The notes beneath the pieces are model-generated. The model was given only the letters and a program-made list of their open reading frames with translations, was not told where the DNA came from and made no database searches. Made by a program: the position numbers and the translations under genes. A stretch of DNA of 13,835 bases. Source: Deltaproteobacteria bacterium (GTDB lineage Bacteria > Desulfobacterota > Syntrophia > Syntrophales > UBA2210). Location of the stretch: assembly GCA_016935875.1 (NCBI GenBank), contig JAFGQD010000145.1, forward strand, positions 1 through 13,835, given 5' to 3'. This document shows positions 1 to 7,351 of this stretch, piece after piece (position 1 is the first letter of the stretch; each line of letters opens with the position of its first letter).

Positions 1-983
1 AGAACCCCTTCGACTATCTCCTTCTTGTTTATCGCGTAACTGAGGGCCTGCCTGACCCGTCGGTCCTGGAAAAGGGGGTTTTCCAGATTATACCCAAGAT
101 AGACATAGGAGAATGACAGATACCGGTATTTATTAAAATTCGTGCGAAACAGATTGTTTTCCGTCTGTCTGGTATACTGCAGCGGCGTCAGTCCCATCCG
201 GTCTATTCCCTTCGCGCGAAGCTCCAGAAACATGGTGGCCATATCGGGGATGATCCGCATAATATACCCGTCAATATAGGGTCTCCCTTCAAAATAGTCC
301 GGATTGGAGACGAGGACTATCTTCTGACCGGTCTTCCATTCCTTGAACATGTAAGGTCCCGTGCCTATCGGGTGGCGAGAGAGGGGCGTTTTGGTAATAT
401 CCTTTCCCTCCAGCAGGTGCCGAGGAAGCACCGAGGTGCTCCAGCTTGTAAGGGCGGGGGCAAATGGCTCTCCGTAGGTAACGCGAAAAGTATGAGGGTC
501 GATAACCTGCGCATTCTTTACCCTGAGAAAGTCCCCCGCATACGCGGTAGGGGTCTTGGGATCTATGGTAAGCCGGTACGTAAACAGGACATCATCGGCG
601 GTAAAGGAATGTCCGTCGTGCCACCTGACCCCCTTTCTCAGGTGGAAGGTGATCTCCAGACCATCCTCGGAGATATCCCATGATTCTGCGAGATCACCCA
701 CCACATTCATATCCTTGTCATATTTCACAAGACCGTTGAAGAGCAGGGATGCGATACTGTGAGATGTGTTGTCTGAAGAGAGTATGGGGATCAAGTTGGA
801 GGCATCGCCTATGGATCCCTCGACCATAATACCCCCATAGGCGGCATTGTCCGCGGATGATCCCCCTGCATGAGGTTCACCAGCCGGTTTATCGCCTTCG
901 CAACTGCACAGCAGCAACAGTGTGATGATAATCAGTATCGTCACAACGCGGTTTATATGTGCCCTGGCAGATTTACAATTCAT
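1..983 (-). CDS. Peptide/oligopeptide ABC transporter solute-binding lipoprotein (SBP family 5), 3' part beyond window
   Basis: Reading the minus strand from an ATG at 983 gives an open frame of 327 residues that runs off the left edge, so the C-terminal third or so of a family usually about 500-560 residues long is missing. Residues 1-28 are a lipoprotein signal: a hydrophobic stretch at about 13-26 ends in LCSC, with Cys28 as the likely lipidated residue. The family 5 signature is clear: FHLRKGVRWHDG followed by FTADDVLFTY (113-136), then HPIGTGPYMFKEW (204-216), and RVRQALSYAINKKEIVEG near the cut. Family members capture peptides, nickel or other small ligands and pass them to an inner-membrane ABC permease. 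No permease or ATPase gene is visible, so they may lie further left or be absent, and the ligand cannot be named. An AGGTG about 10 nt upstream supports this start. The gene is transcribed divergently from the GGDEF regulator. Confidence 0.92.
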   Translation of the reverse strand, partial: MNCKSARAHINRVVTILIIITLLLLCSCEGDKPAGEPHAGGSSADNAAYGGIMVEGSIGDASNLIPILSSDNTSHSIASLLFNGLVKYDKDMNVVGDLAESWDISEDGLEITFHLRKGVRWHDGHSFTADDVLFTYRLTIDPKTPTAYAGDFLRVKNAQVIDPHTFRVTYGEPFAPALTSWSTSVLPRHLLEGKDITKTPLSRHPIGTGPYMFKEWKTGQKIVLVSNPDYFEGRPYIDGYIMRIIPDMATMFLELRAKGIDRMGLTPLQYTRQTENNLFRTNFNKYRYLSFSYVYLGYNLENPLFQDRRVRQALSYAINKKEIVEGV

Positions 984-1070
984 ATGTATTCACACCTGAT
1001 AAGAAATATATACAGTTACGGTCGATTCTAACCGGCAAGCCGAGCGTCCACACCTTTTTCACTTTTTCAT

Positions 1071-1098
1071 TCTGTAACAAAATCAAGTTCCCTGTCAA
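1071..1098 (-). promoter_or_regulatory. Candidate sigma-70 promoter for the solute-binding protein gene
   Basis: On the minus strand there is a perfect -35 hexamer TTGACA (1098-1093), a 16-nt spacer and a weak -10 TACAGA (1076-1071), about 85 nt upstream of the ATG at 983. The -35 overlaps the left arm of an inverted repeat, CCTGTC (1091-1096) and GACAGG (1114-1119), which could be an operator. The -10 matches consensus at only three positions, so the call is tentative. Confidence 0.35.
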
Positions 1099-1174
1099 GG
1101 AATGATAGTAACAGACAGGCAAAAGGAGTTACCGTCGGATTATTAGCAACGGCTTTTGGCGTGGAAATTACTGG

Positions 1175-1202
1175 TTGATAATACGATAAAGTATGCTATA
1201 TG
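1175..1202 (+). promoter_or_regulatory. Candidate promoter for the response regulator/GGDEF gene
   Basis: TTGATA (1175-1180), a 16-nt spacer and TATATG (1197-1202) make a plausible sigma-70 promoter. The -10 would cover the first ATG of the frame (1200), with transcription starting near 1209. If this is right, translation must begin downstream of 1200. The hexamers are only fair matches. Confidence 0.3.
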
Positions 1203-2921
1203 GTACAACAATTAGCGATGTACATGGGGGGGTGCGTGAAGAAACAAATTCTCGTTGTGGAAGATGAACCGATTATCGCAATGGATATCCGTAACAGGCT
1301 GCAGGACATGGGGTATGGAGTAGCCGCCACGGTTTCTTCCGGAGAGGACGCCGTCAGGAAAACGGCGGAACTGCGCCCTGACATCGTACTGATGGACATA
1401 ACGTTGGGGAAGGGTATAGACGGGATAGAGGCCGCATCCCTAATTAATGCCAAAGATAACACACCGATAATATATATCTCATCCATGATCGCCGAAGACA
1501 GGATGGAACAGATAAAGGCAACAAATCCGTTTGGGTTTATCACCAAGCCTTTTGAAGATAGATATCTGCGCATTACCATTGAAATGGCCCTCTACAGGCA
1601 CCGCATGGAAGATGCGCTGAGTCGAAGTGAAGAAAAGTACCGCACCATTCTGGAAAATATCGAGGAGGCATATCTCGAGGTCGATCTCGCAGGAAATTTC
1701 ATATTTTTTAATGATGCTCTGTGCAGGATAGCCGGGTTGTCAAGGAACGAACTGCTGGGAATGAACAACCTGCGATACGCCAAACCAGAAACTGCAAAGA
1801 AGATGTACGAGACATTCAACGAGGTATACCGGACGGGAAAACCCGCAAAGGCAAAGGACTATGAAGTTATCAGACCGGACGGAATCGTAAGAACCGTCGC
1901 CTTATCCGCATCTCTTATAACAGATTCATCCGGCAATCCCACGGGGTTCCGCGGAATTGCCAGGGATGTTACCGAACGCAAACTCGCAGAGGAGACTGTG
2001 CGCAAAAGTGAAGAAAGATACCGCGCGCTATTCGAAAACAATCCCATTGAAACCATAATCGTGGATAACAGGGGAGTAATAACGGGGTATAATCATGAAA
2101 AGATTAAATCGGGCGGCAGACTACCCGAACCCGGAGATGTTATGTACAGGGATTATGCGGGAAGACACACGAGTGATATGTACTCCGAACTGATGGAATG
2201 CATCAAGTCGGGTGTATCAAAGGAGTTTGCCAATGAACAGTACGCCGATACGTTTCTTTACATAAAGATATCTCCCTTCCCCGAAGGGGCAATTATAACA
2301 TCCCTAGATATCACTGACCGCAAGAAGGTGGAGGAAAGACTTTCTCATCTGGCCACCCATGATCCGCTCACAGGACTATCCAACCGGATATTGTTTGACG
2401 ATCGTCTATCGCTTGAACTGGCACACGCACAGCGAAGCGGCAAAAAACTGGCTGTCATGTTGCTCGACCTGGATCATTTCAAGGACATAAACGATTCATG
2501 GGGACATACCGTGGGAGACGAGGTACTCAAGACTGTCGGCAGACGCCTCCCGGAGTTCCTGCGCAAGAGCGATTCAATCGCCCGAATGGGGGGAGATGAA
2601 TTTCTGATACTCCTGCCGGAAATAGAGGATGCGGAAGACGTGCTCACAATCGCCCTGAAAATACTGGATGCTTTCAAGGAACCTTTTATTGTGGGCGCAA
2701 GAGAACTCTATACAACCCCCAGTATCGGTATTGCCATCTATCCGGATGATGGCACCAACCCCGACATGTTGATGAAGAATGCCGATATAGCCATGTACAG
2801 TGTAAAGCAGAAGGGACGCAACGACTGCAGGCGGTACGCTCCAGGCATGCACGTAAAAAAGTCGTTGACAGAGAAAACACGGGAAAAGGTTTGGCATCAA
2901 GAAACGAATCATGGCGGTTAA
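1200..2921 (+). CDS. Response regulator: receiver-PAS-PAS-GGDEF, probable diguanylate cyclase
   Basis: The longest frame has 573 residues. The receiver domain (about 14-130) has acidic-pocket residues in VVEDEP (Glu21, Asp22), the phospho-acceptor Asp66 in LMDI, switch serines 94-95 and Lys116 in ITKPF. PAS 1 spans about 144-260 and ends in the usual GIARDVTERK. PAS 2, about 268-376, is shorter and ends ITSLDITDRKK. The GGDEF domain, about 380-545, keeps an intact GGDEF active site (464-468), LLDLDHFKDIND upstream, and the inhibitory RxxD at 455-458. This predicts a cytoplasmic enzyme that makes cyclic di-GMP under phosphorylation and PAS control, with product feedback. There is no EAL domain, DNA-binding domain or membrane segment. 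No partner kinase is adjacent, so it looks orphan here. The start is uncertain: ATG 1200 has no ribosome site, while GTG 1236 follows a run of seven G at 1226-1232 and begins directly before KKQILVVEDEP. ATG 1218 and 1224 are also in frame. Confidence 0.93.
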   Translation: MVQQLAMYMGGCVKKQILVVEDEPIIAMDIRNRLQDMGYGVAATVSSGEDAVRKTAELRPDIVLMDITLGKGIDGIEAASLINAKDNTPIIYISSMIAEDRMEQIKATNPFGFITKPFEDRYLRITIEMALYRHRMEDALSRSEEKYRTILENIEEAYLEVDLAGNFIFFNDALCRIAGLSRNELLGMNNLRYAKPETAKKMYETFNEVYRTGKPAKAKDYEVIRPDGIVRTVALSASLITDSSGNPTGFRGIARDVTERKLAEETVRKSEERYRALFENNPIETIIVDNRGVITGYNHEKIKSGGRLPEPGDVMYRDYAGRHTSDMYSELMECIKSGVSKEFANEQYADTFLYIKISPFPEGAIITSLDITDRKKVEERLSHLATHDPLTGLSNRILFDDRLSLELAHAQRSGKKLAVMLLDLDHFKDINDSWGHTVGDEVLKTVGRRLPEFLRKSDSIARMGGDEFLILLPEIEDAEDVLTIALKILDAFKEPFIVGARELYTTPSIGIAIYPDDGTNPDMLMKNADIAMYSVKQKGRNDCRRYAPGMHVKKSLTEKTREKVWHQETNHGG

Positions 2922-3026
2922 AGCATAAGACATGGCGAGGATTTTAAGAGAGAATAGAAATGTGTGTAGTCTGTTGAAATTGATTCCGAATCCCCTGAAA
3001 GTCCCCGGTATTTCCAAAAAGATATA

Positions 3027-3055
3027 TTGACAATGGCATGAATTTAAACTACAAA
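3027..3055 (+). promoter_or_regulatory. Probable promoter of the tolQRA operon
   Basis: A perfect -35 TTGACA (3027-3032), a 17-nt spacer and TACAAA (3050-3055) give a good sigma-70 promoter about 80 nt upstream of tolQ. The -10 overlaps the left arm of a 7-bp inverted repeat, ACAAAGT (3051-3057) and ACTTTGT (3070-3076), centred near the expected transcription start. That position would suit a repressor site or a 5' hairpin. The repeat is visible in the sequence; its regulatory role is inference. Confidence 0.5.
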
Positions 3056-3132
3056 GTTTCCCCAAATCGACTTTGTGAGGGTATATTCACCAGGTCTTTC
3101 AACAGTCTCAATAATCACTCAGGAGAATCAAT

Positions 3133-3882
3133 GTGAATGAAGCTTTGGCCGTAACATCTACAGATCTTGGAAGACAGTTTCATGGAAACGTACTCAACAT
3201 GATATTGGACTCAGGACCCATGGTTCAGTTTGTGCTTCTGTTGCTCCTTTTCTTTTCCGTGGTCTCCTGGGCAATTATCCTGATGAAATACAGGGTTATT
3301 AAACGGTCCAGAAAAGAAAATGACATGTTTCTGGACAGATACATGAAGATTAATAAATTGTCGGAAGTCTTTCCCGAATCGAAAAAATTCAGGCATTCAC
3401 AGATTGCCGAGGTATTCAGGGCGGGCTACACCGAACTGGTGAAAATCGCCGGGATCAGGAGGGATACTCTTTCTGACGCAGACTCCGAGATCTCGCTGGA
3501 GATGAGGGGACTGGATAACGTTGAAAGGGCTCTCAACAGGGCGTGTGATTCAGAAACGACAAAACTGGAAAGTTCCCTGGGATTTCTCGCTACAGCGGGA
3601 AGTTCATGTCCGTTCATAGGATTGTTCGGAACCGTTTGGGGTATAATGAACGCTTTCAAGGGCATTGGGGTAAAGGGTTCCGCCACACTGGCGGTAGTCG
3701 CTCCGGGAATATCGGAAGCCCTGATAGCAACAGCTGCCGGCCTGGCAGCGGCTATACCCGCAGTCATCTTCTATAACTACTACACCAATCAGGTAAAAAC
3801 CATGACGGTGGAAATAGACAGTTTTTCTTCGGAATTTCTCAACATTGTAGAAAGGTATTACACAAAGAGCATCCATAAATGA
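3133..3882 (+). CDS. tolQ: TolQ, proton-channel subunit of the Tol-Pal motor (ExbB/MotA family)
   Basis: The 249-residue product is close to the usual TolQ length. It has three membrane segments: about 30-52, 150-173 (containing GLFGTVWGIMNAF) and 193-216 (SEALIATAAGLAAAIPAV), with a cytoplasmic loop between the first and second. GLFGTVWGIM and the third-segment ALIATAAGL are hallmarks of the TolQ/ExbB family, and Thr167 and Thr200 fall where the channel-lining threonines are expected. With TolR it forms an inner-membrane ion channel that uses the proton motive force to energise TolA. The start is GTG at 3133; the ATG two bases earlier runs directly into TGA. AGGAG at 3121-3125 lies 7 nt upstream. 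Its last bases overlap the tolR ATG, so the two are translationally coupled. ExbB is excluded mainly by the following tolR-tolA-tolB-pal order. Confidence 0.95.
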   Translation: MNEALAVTSTDLGRQFHGNVLNMILDSGPMVQFVLLLLLFFSVVSWAIILMKYRVIKRSRKENDMFLDRYMKINKLSEVFPESKKFRHSQIAEVFRAGYTELVKIAGIRRDTLSDADSEISLEMRGLDNVERALNRACDSETTKLESSLGFLATAGSSCPFIGLFGTVWGIMNAFKGIGVKGSATLAVVAPGISEALIATAAGLAAAIPAVIFYNYYTNQVKTMTVEIDSFSSEFLNIVERYYTKSIHK

Positions 3883-4298
3883 GATATTCAAGAAATCGAA
3901 GAAACACCGCAACGCGGCCCATATCAGATATAAATGTTACGCCTCTTGTCGACGTTATACTGGTTCTGCTGATAATCTTTATGGTTACCGCCCCTATGCT
4001 GCAGATGGGGATTGACGTCAACCTTCCCCGGGTAAAGGCCAAGGCAGTGGATGTCGGAGAGGAAAAACTCATATTGACGATAAACAACAAAGAAGAGGTA
4101 TTTATAAACAAATACAAGACAGATATAACTGGCCTGAAGGCAAAGCTGGAAAGTATTTTCTCCTCCAGGATAGATAGAGAAATATTCATGCGTGCCGATA
4201 AAGATGTCCCTTACGGGTTTGTTGTTCGTATTATGTCTGAAGTACGAAAGGCCGGCGTAGACAAATTAGGAATGATTACAGAATCTCCGAAGGAATAG
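3879..4298 (+). CDS. tolR: TolR, Tol-Pal motor subunit (ExbD/TolR family)
   Basis: A 139-residue ExbD/TolR protein. It has a short basic N-terminus, one membrane helix (about 20-42) containing ISDINVTPLVDVILVLLI, and a periplasmic domain. Asp25 in that helix corresponds to the conserved proton-carrying aspartate of the family. The C-terminal EIFMRADKDVPYGFVVRIM followed by VRKAGVDKLGMITE is typical of the periplasmic dimerisation domain. TolR pairs with TolQ, and its periplasmic part is known in other bacteria to contact peptidoglycan. The ATG overlaps the tolQ stop by 4 nt (ATGA), and the tolA-like gene starts 2 nt after the TAG, so the three genes form one tight translational unit. Confidence 0.95.
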   Translation: MRYSRNRRNTATRPISDINVTPLVDVILVLLIIFMVTAPMLQMGIDVNLPRVKAKAVDVGEEKLILTINNKEEVFINKYKTDITGLKAKLESIFSSRIDREIFMRADKDVPYGFVVRIMSEVRKAGVDKLGMITESPKE

Positions 4299-4300
4299 GC

Positions 4301-5032
4301 ATGACTTTTTTATCGGAGGCACTGGAGAGAAATCACGGTGATACCACGAATTTGAATAACATGGTCGTGCTCTCTTTTCTACTCCATGCCCTTATCCTTT
4401 CAATCATATTCTTTTCCCCATCTCTCCCTGACCCCAGATGGACCTTCGGACCATCATATACTGTAGATTTGGTGAGTACTCCCTCAAGTTCCGTGGAGGT
4501 CAGATCTTCCGAGGCGATCTCCAGGGAAGTCGTCGGCATGGATCGCAAAAACCACTCAATGGTAATGAAAAAAGAGGTTGAAAAGAGCCTGGATACCCCT
4601 GTTCGGGAAACAAAGACCCTCAAGAAAAGCCCGGATGAGAAGGTCAATACGGCGATAGAAGATATAAAAAAGAAGGTTGCATCTGCCACAGCCACGAAAG
4701 AAGCGTCCCGCCCGACACCTTCTGGCGATTCTTCCGAGATGAATATGAAGATGAAGGTATATTACTCCGTTGTCTGGTCTATGATAAAAGAAAAATGGGC
4801 TCTGCCTGAAGGCATCCTGTCCGACAACGACCTTGAAACCATCATAGGGGCAAGAATTGTAAAGAACGGCAGCGTAGTAGAATTGAACTTTGAGAAGAGG
4901 TCCGGCAACAGATATTTTGATGAATCCGCCCTGAAGGCTATCAAAAAGGTGGGGGTATTTCCCCCTCTCCCCGAATGGGTGCACGAAGGACATATTGATC
5001 TTGGAATAAGATTTCACTCATCTGAACTATAA
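4301..5032 (+). CDS. tolA: TolA/TonB-like energy-transducing protein
   Basis: This 243-residue protein has one N-terminal membrane helix (about 21-40) with the SxxxH pattern (Ser25 to His29) that TonB and TolA use to contact TolQ/ExbB. A charged Lys/Glu-rich linker follows (about 60-145). A TonB-type C-terminal domain (about 150-243) begins YYSVVWSMIKEKWALPEG and contains GARIVKNGSVVELNF and YFDESALKAIKKVGVFPPLP. Its place between tolR and tolB argues that it works as TolA, linking the TolQR motor to TolB/Pal at the outer membrane. It is much shorter than E. coli TolA (421 residues), with a linker of only about 85-100 residues that should reach less far across the periplasm. By sequence alone it could be called TonB. 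A GGAATAGG lies just before the ATG. Confidence 0.85.
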   Translation: MTFLSEALERNHGDTTNLNNMVVLSFLLHALILSIIFFSPSLPDPRWTFGPSYTVDLVSTPSSSVEVRSSEAISREVVGMDRKNHSMVMKKEVEKSLDTPVRETKTLKKSPDEKVNTAIEDIKKKVASATATKEASRPTPSGDSSEMNMKMKVYYSVVWSMIKEKWALPEGILSDNDLETIIGARIVKNGSVVELNFEKRSGNRYFDESALKAIKKVGVFPPLPEWVHEGHIDLGIRFHSSEL

Positions 5033-5097
5033 TAAAACAGGAGGCGTAGATCGAATCCTGAGTGGCATGAGCACATTATGTATATGCAAAAAGCCAG

Positions 5098-5103
5098 TAT
5101 AAT
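5098..5103 (+). promoter_or_regulatory. Possible -10 element upstream of tolB
   Basis: The 195-nt gap between the tolA-like gene and tolB contains a perfect TATAAT at 5098-5103, but no convincing -35 lies 16-18 nt upstream. A small hairpin (CCGTT-TCG-AACGG, 5204-5216) lies just before the tolB ribosome site. A 22-codon frame starting ATG 5079 is too short and featureless to call a gene. A separate tolB promoter is possible but not shown. Confidence 0.2.
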
Positions 5104-5227
5104 TATTGATCTTGGATTCTCAACTATAAAAAACCAGGCCCCGTGATACATTCATTTTGCGTAGCACACCCCGCAATATCAAAAGAATTCCCGGGCCACA
5201 TAACCGTTTCGAACGGGAAAAGAGATT

Positions 5228-6547
5228 ATGCGTAAAACGACAAGCTTCCTTATTTTCTTGCTGATTTTCTGGTGGGGTTCCGCGGCCTGTGCCAAGGTGT
5301 ACCTGGACATAAACTCTCCCGCGTTTCAGAAATTCCCGGTGGCGATACCGGAATTCAAAAATATGGGAAAAGCAGAGGTCGAGGATAATCTCCCCGCATG
5401 GTTTGCGGATCAATTGTCCCAGTCCCTGAAGATTACCGGATTCTTTAATATAATCGGCAAAGACGCCTTCCTCGAAGATCAAGGCAGCGCCGGGATAACC
5501 GCCGGAGAAATCGACTTTTCAAACTGGTCCGGTATCGGCTCTGATTTACTGGTAAAGGGAGGATTCAGTTACGATGGCGAAAAGCTCGCCGTGGAGTTTC
5601 GCCTCTTCGATACTATTGAAGGAAAACTTATCACAGGCAAGAAATACTGGGGGAAACCGGAAGAAAAAAAGTCCATGGTTCTCAAATTCGCTGATGAGAT
5701 ACTGATGGCACTCACCGGCGGAACTGGTGTCTTTGATACCAAGATAGCCTTTATCGGAAAAAAGGATAACAGCTCTGAGATATATACGATAAATTTTGAT
5801 GGATCAGATCTTGTCAAGATAACCGACTATAATTCTCTCACGCTTCTACCCCATTGGTCGCCAGACGCGTCAGAAATATCTTTCACCTCGTATAAGGACG
5901 GAAACCCTGATTGTTACATCACAAATCTGGCAAGCGGAAAGATAAAAAAAATATCCTCTTTCAGAGGACTGAATCTACCCACCTCCTGGTCCTCTGATGG
6001 CAAGAGAATCCTCATTGTTCTCAGCAAAGATGGAAACGAAAATATCTACATCAAACACCTCGATAGCGACAAACTTGAGCGCCTGACTGATGACCGCGCC
6101 ATAGATGTATCTCCGGCGTGGTCACCCGATGGTCGGAAGATAGCTTTCGTCTCGAACCGCTCCGGATCTCCCCAGATATTTGTTATGGATTCGGAAGGAA
6201 AAAATATACGAAGATTGACATTCGAGGGTTCCTACAACTCATCGCCCTGCTGGTCACCGGATGGGACCAGAATAGCTTATGAGGGATCATCAAACGGCTG
6301 CTTCCAGATATTTTCTATTGGAGAAGACGGTGACAATTGCATGCAGCTTACGTTCGAAGCCGGCGGCGGAGAGTCACCTTCCTGGTCACCGGATGGAAGG
6401 TATCTGGCTTATTCTTCGATGAGAGGCGGCCAGAGAAGAATTTATGTGATAAACTCCAATGGCTTGAATCGAAGAGTGCTACCCGGCATAAAGGGGCTGG
6501 ATTCATTCAAGAGTCCCTCATGGTCCCGGCACCTAAATTTATATTGA
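5228..6547 (+). CDS. tolB: TolB, periplasmic beta-propeller of the Tol-Pal system
   Basis: The 439-residue product has a Sec signal peptide with a hydrophobic core at about 6-18 and likely cleavage after Ala22 (ACA before KVYLDI). Residues 23-165 are the TolB N-terminal domain, including FPVAIPEFKN and DQLSQSLKITGFFNII. Residues 170-439 are a six-bladed propeller of PD40 repeats. The WSPD-type tryptophans fall at 210, 254, 298, 342 and 386, exactly 44 residues apart, with the last at 432. The second blade has WSSD instead of WSPD. TolB binds Pal and is displaced by energised TolA, which lets Pal move to the division site. The ATG at 5228 is preceded by a purine-rich GGGAAAAGAGA. The first blades after the N-terminal domain read IAFIGKKDNSSEIYTINFDG, as in other TolB proteins. 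Confidence 0.96.
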   Translation: MRKTTSFLIFLLIFWWGSAACAKVYLDINSPAFQKFPVAIPEFKNMGKAEVEDNLPAWFADQLSQSLKITGFFNIIGKDAFLEDQGSAGITAGEIDFSNWSGIGSDLLVKGGFSYDGEKLAVEFRLFDTIEGKLITGKKYWGKPEEKKSMVLKFADEILMALTGGTGVFDTKIAFIGKKDNSSEIYTINFDGSDLVKITDYNSLTLLPHWSPDASEISFTSYKDGNPDCYITNLASGKIKKISSFRGLNLPTSWSSDGKRILIVLSKDGNENIYIKHLDSDKLERLTDDRAIDVSPAWSPDGRKIAFVSNRSGSPQIFVMDSEGKNIRRLTFEGSYNSSPCWSPDGTRIAYEGSSNGCFQIFSIGEDGDNCMQLTFEAGGGESPSWSPDGRYLAYSSMRGGQRRIYVINSNGLNRRVLPGIKGLDSFKSPSWSRHLNLY

Positions 6548-6548
6548 A

Positions 6549-6576
6549 TTTGCAATTGTTTTATGCTTTATATAAA
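6549..6576 (+). promoter_or_regulatory. Candidate promoter for pal-cpoB
   Basis: TTGCAA (6549-6554), a 16-nt spacer and TATAAA (6571-6576) follow the tolB stop immediately in an AT-rich stretch. TTGAAT (6544-6549) with TTTATA (6567-6572) at 17 nt is an overlapping alternative. Either would give pal and cpoB their own transcript with a leader of about 130 nt. The -10 is a good match; the -35 is fair. Confidence 0.35.
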
Positions 6577-6586
6577 TATGTGATTT

Positions 6587-6611
6587 ATCAGTGTCTATCA
6601 GTGTCCATCAG
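6587..6611 (+). repeat. 10-bp direct repeat in the pal leader
   Basis: ATCAGTGTCT (6587-6596) is followed without a gap by ATCAGTGTCC (6597-6606) and then a partial ATCAG (6607-6611). The period is close to one helical turn and the repeat sits just downstream of the candidate pal promoter. Its function is unknown. Confidence 0.7.
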
Positions 6612-6712
6612 AGGCACAGTCGGAGGAGTTGAGCTTTTGTCAAAGGGGTATTTTAACTGACAGGCTCTCACTGCACGGATGGGCACCAAACTTTATGGAG
6701 GAGGAGGTTCTA

Positions 6713-7333
<621 letters not shown>

Positions 7334-7351
7334 CCACGGAGGGATCCTCTC

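Noticed and set aside
372..683. A 103-codon plus-strand open frame at the left edge
   Set aside because: It is antisense to the solute-binding protein, whose family motifs are clear in the opposite strand.
2574..3065. A 163-codon minus-strand open frame over the end of the GGDEF gene and the tolQ upstream region
   Set aside because: It is mostly antisense to the GGDEF domain, contains no recognisable domain and would run through the probable tolQ promoter.
5079..5147. A 22-codon open frame between the tolA-like gene and tolB
   Set aside because: It has no nearby ribosome site or recognisable feature and is of a length expected by chance.
5204..5216. Small hairpin upstream of tolB as a terminator or riboswitch
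   Set aside because: A 5-bp stem with a 3-nt loop and no T-run or conserved aptamer is too weak to call.
5120..5482. A 120-codon minus-strand open frame before and inside tolB
   Set aside because: It overlaps the TolB signal peptide and N-terminal domain and shows no domain of its own.
6629..6712. N-terminal extension of pal to an upstream ATG
   Set aside because: It would place 28 residues before a good lipoprotein signal, and the GGAGGAGGAGG site clearly serves ATG 6713.
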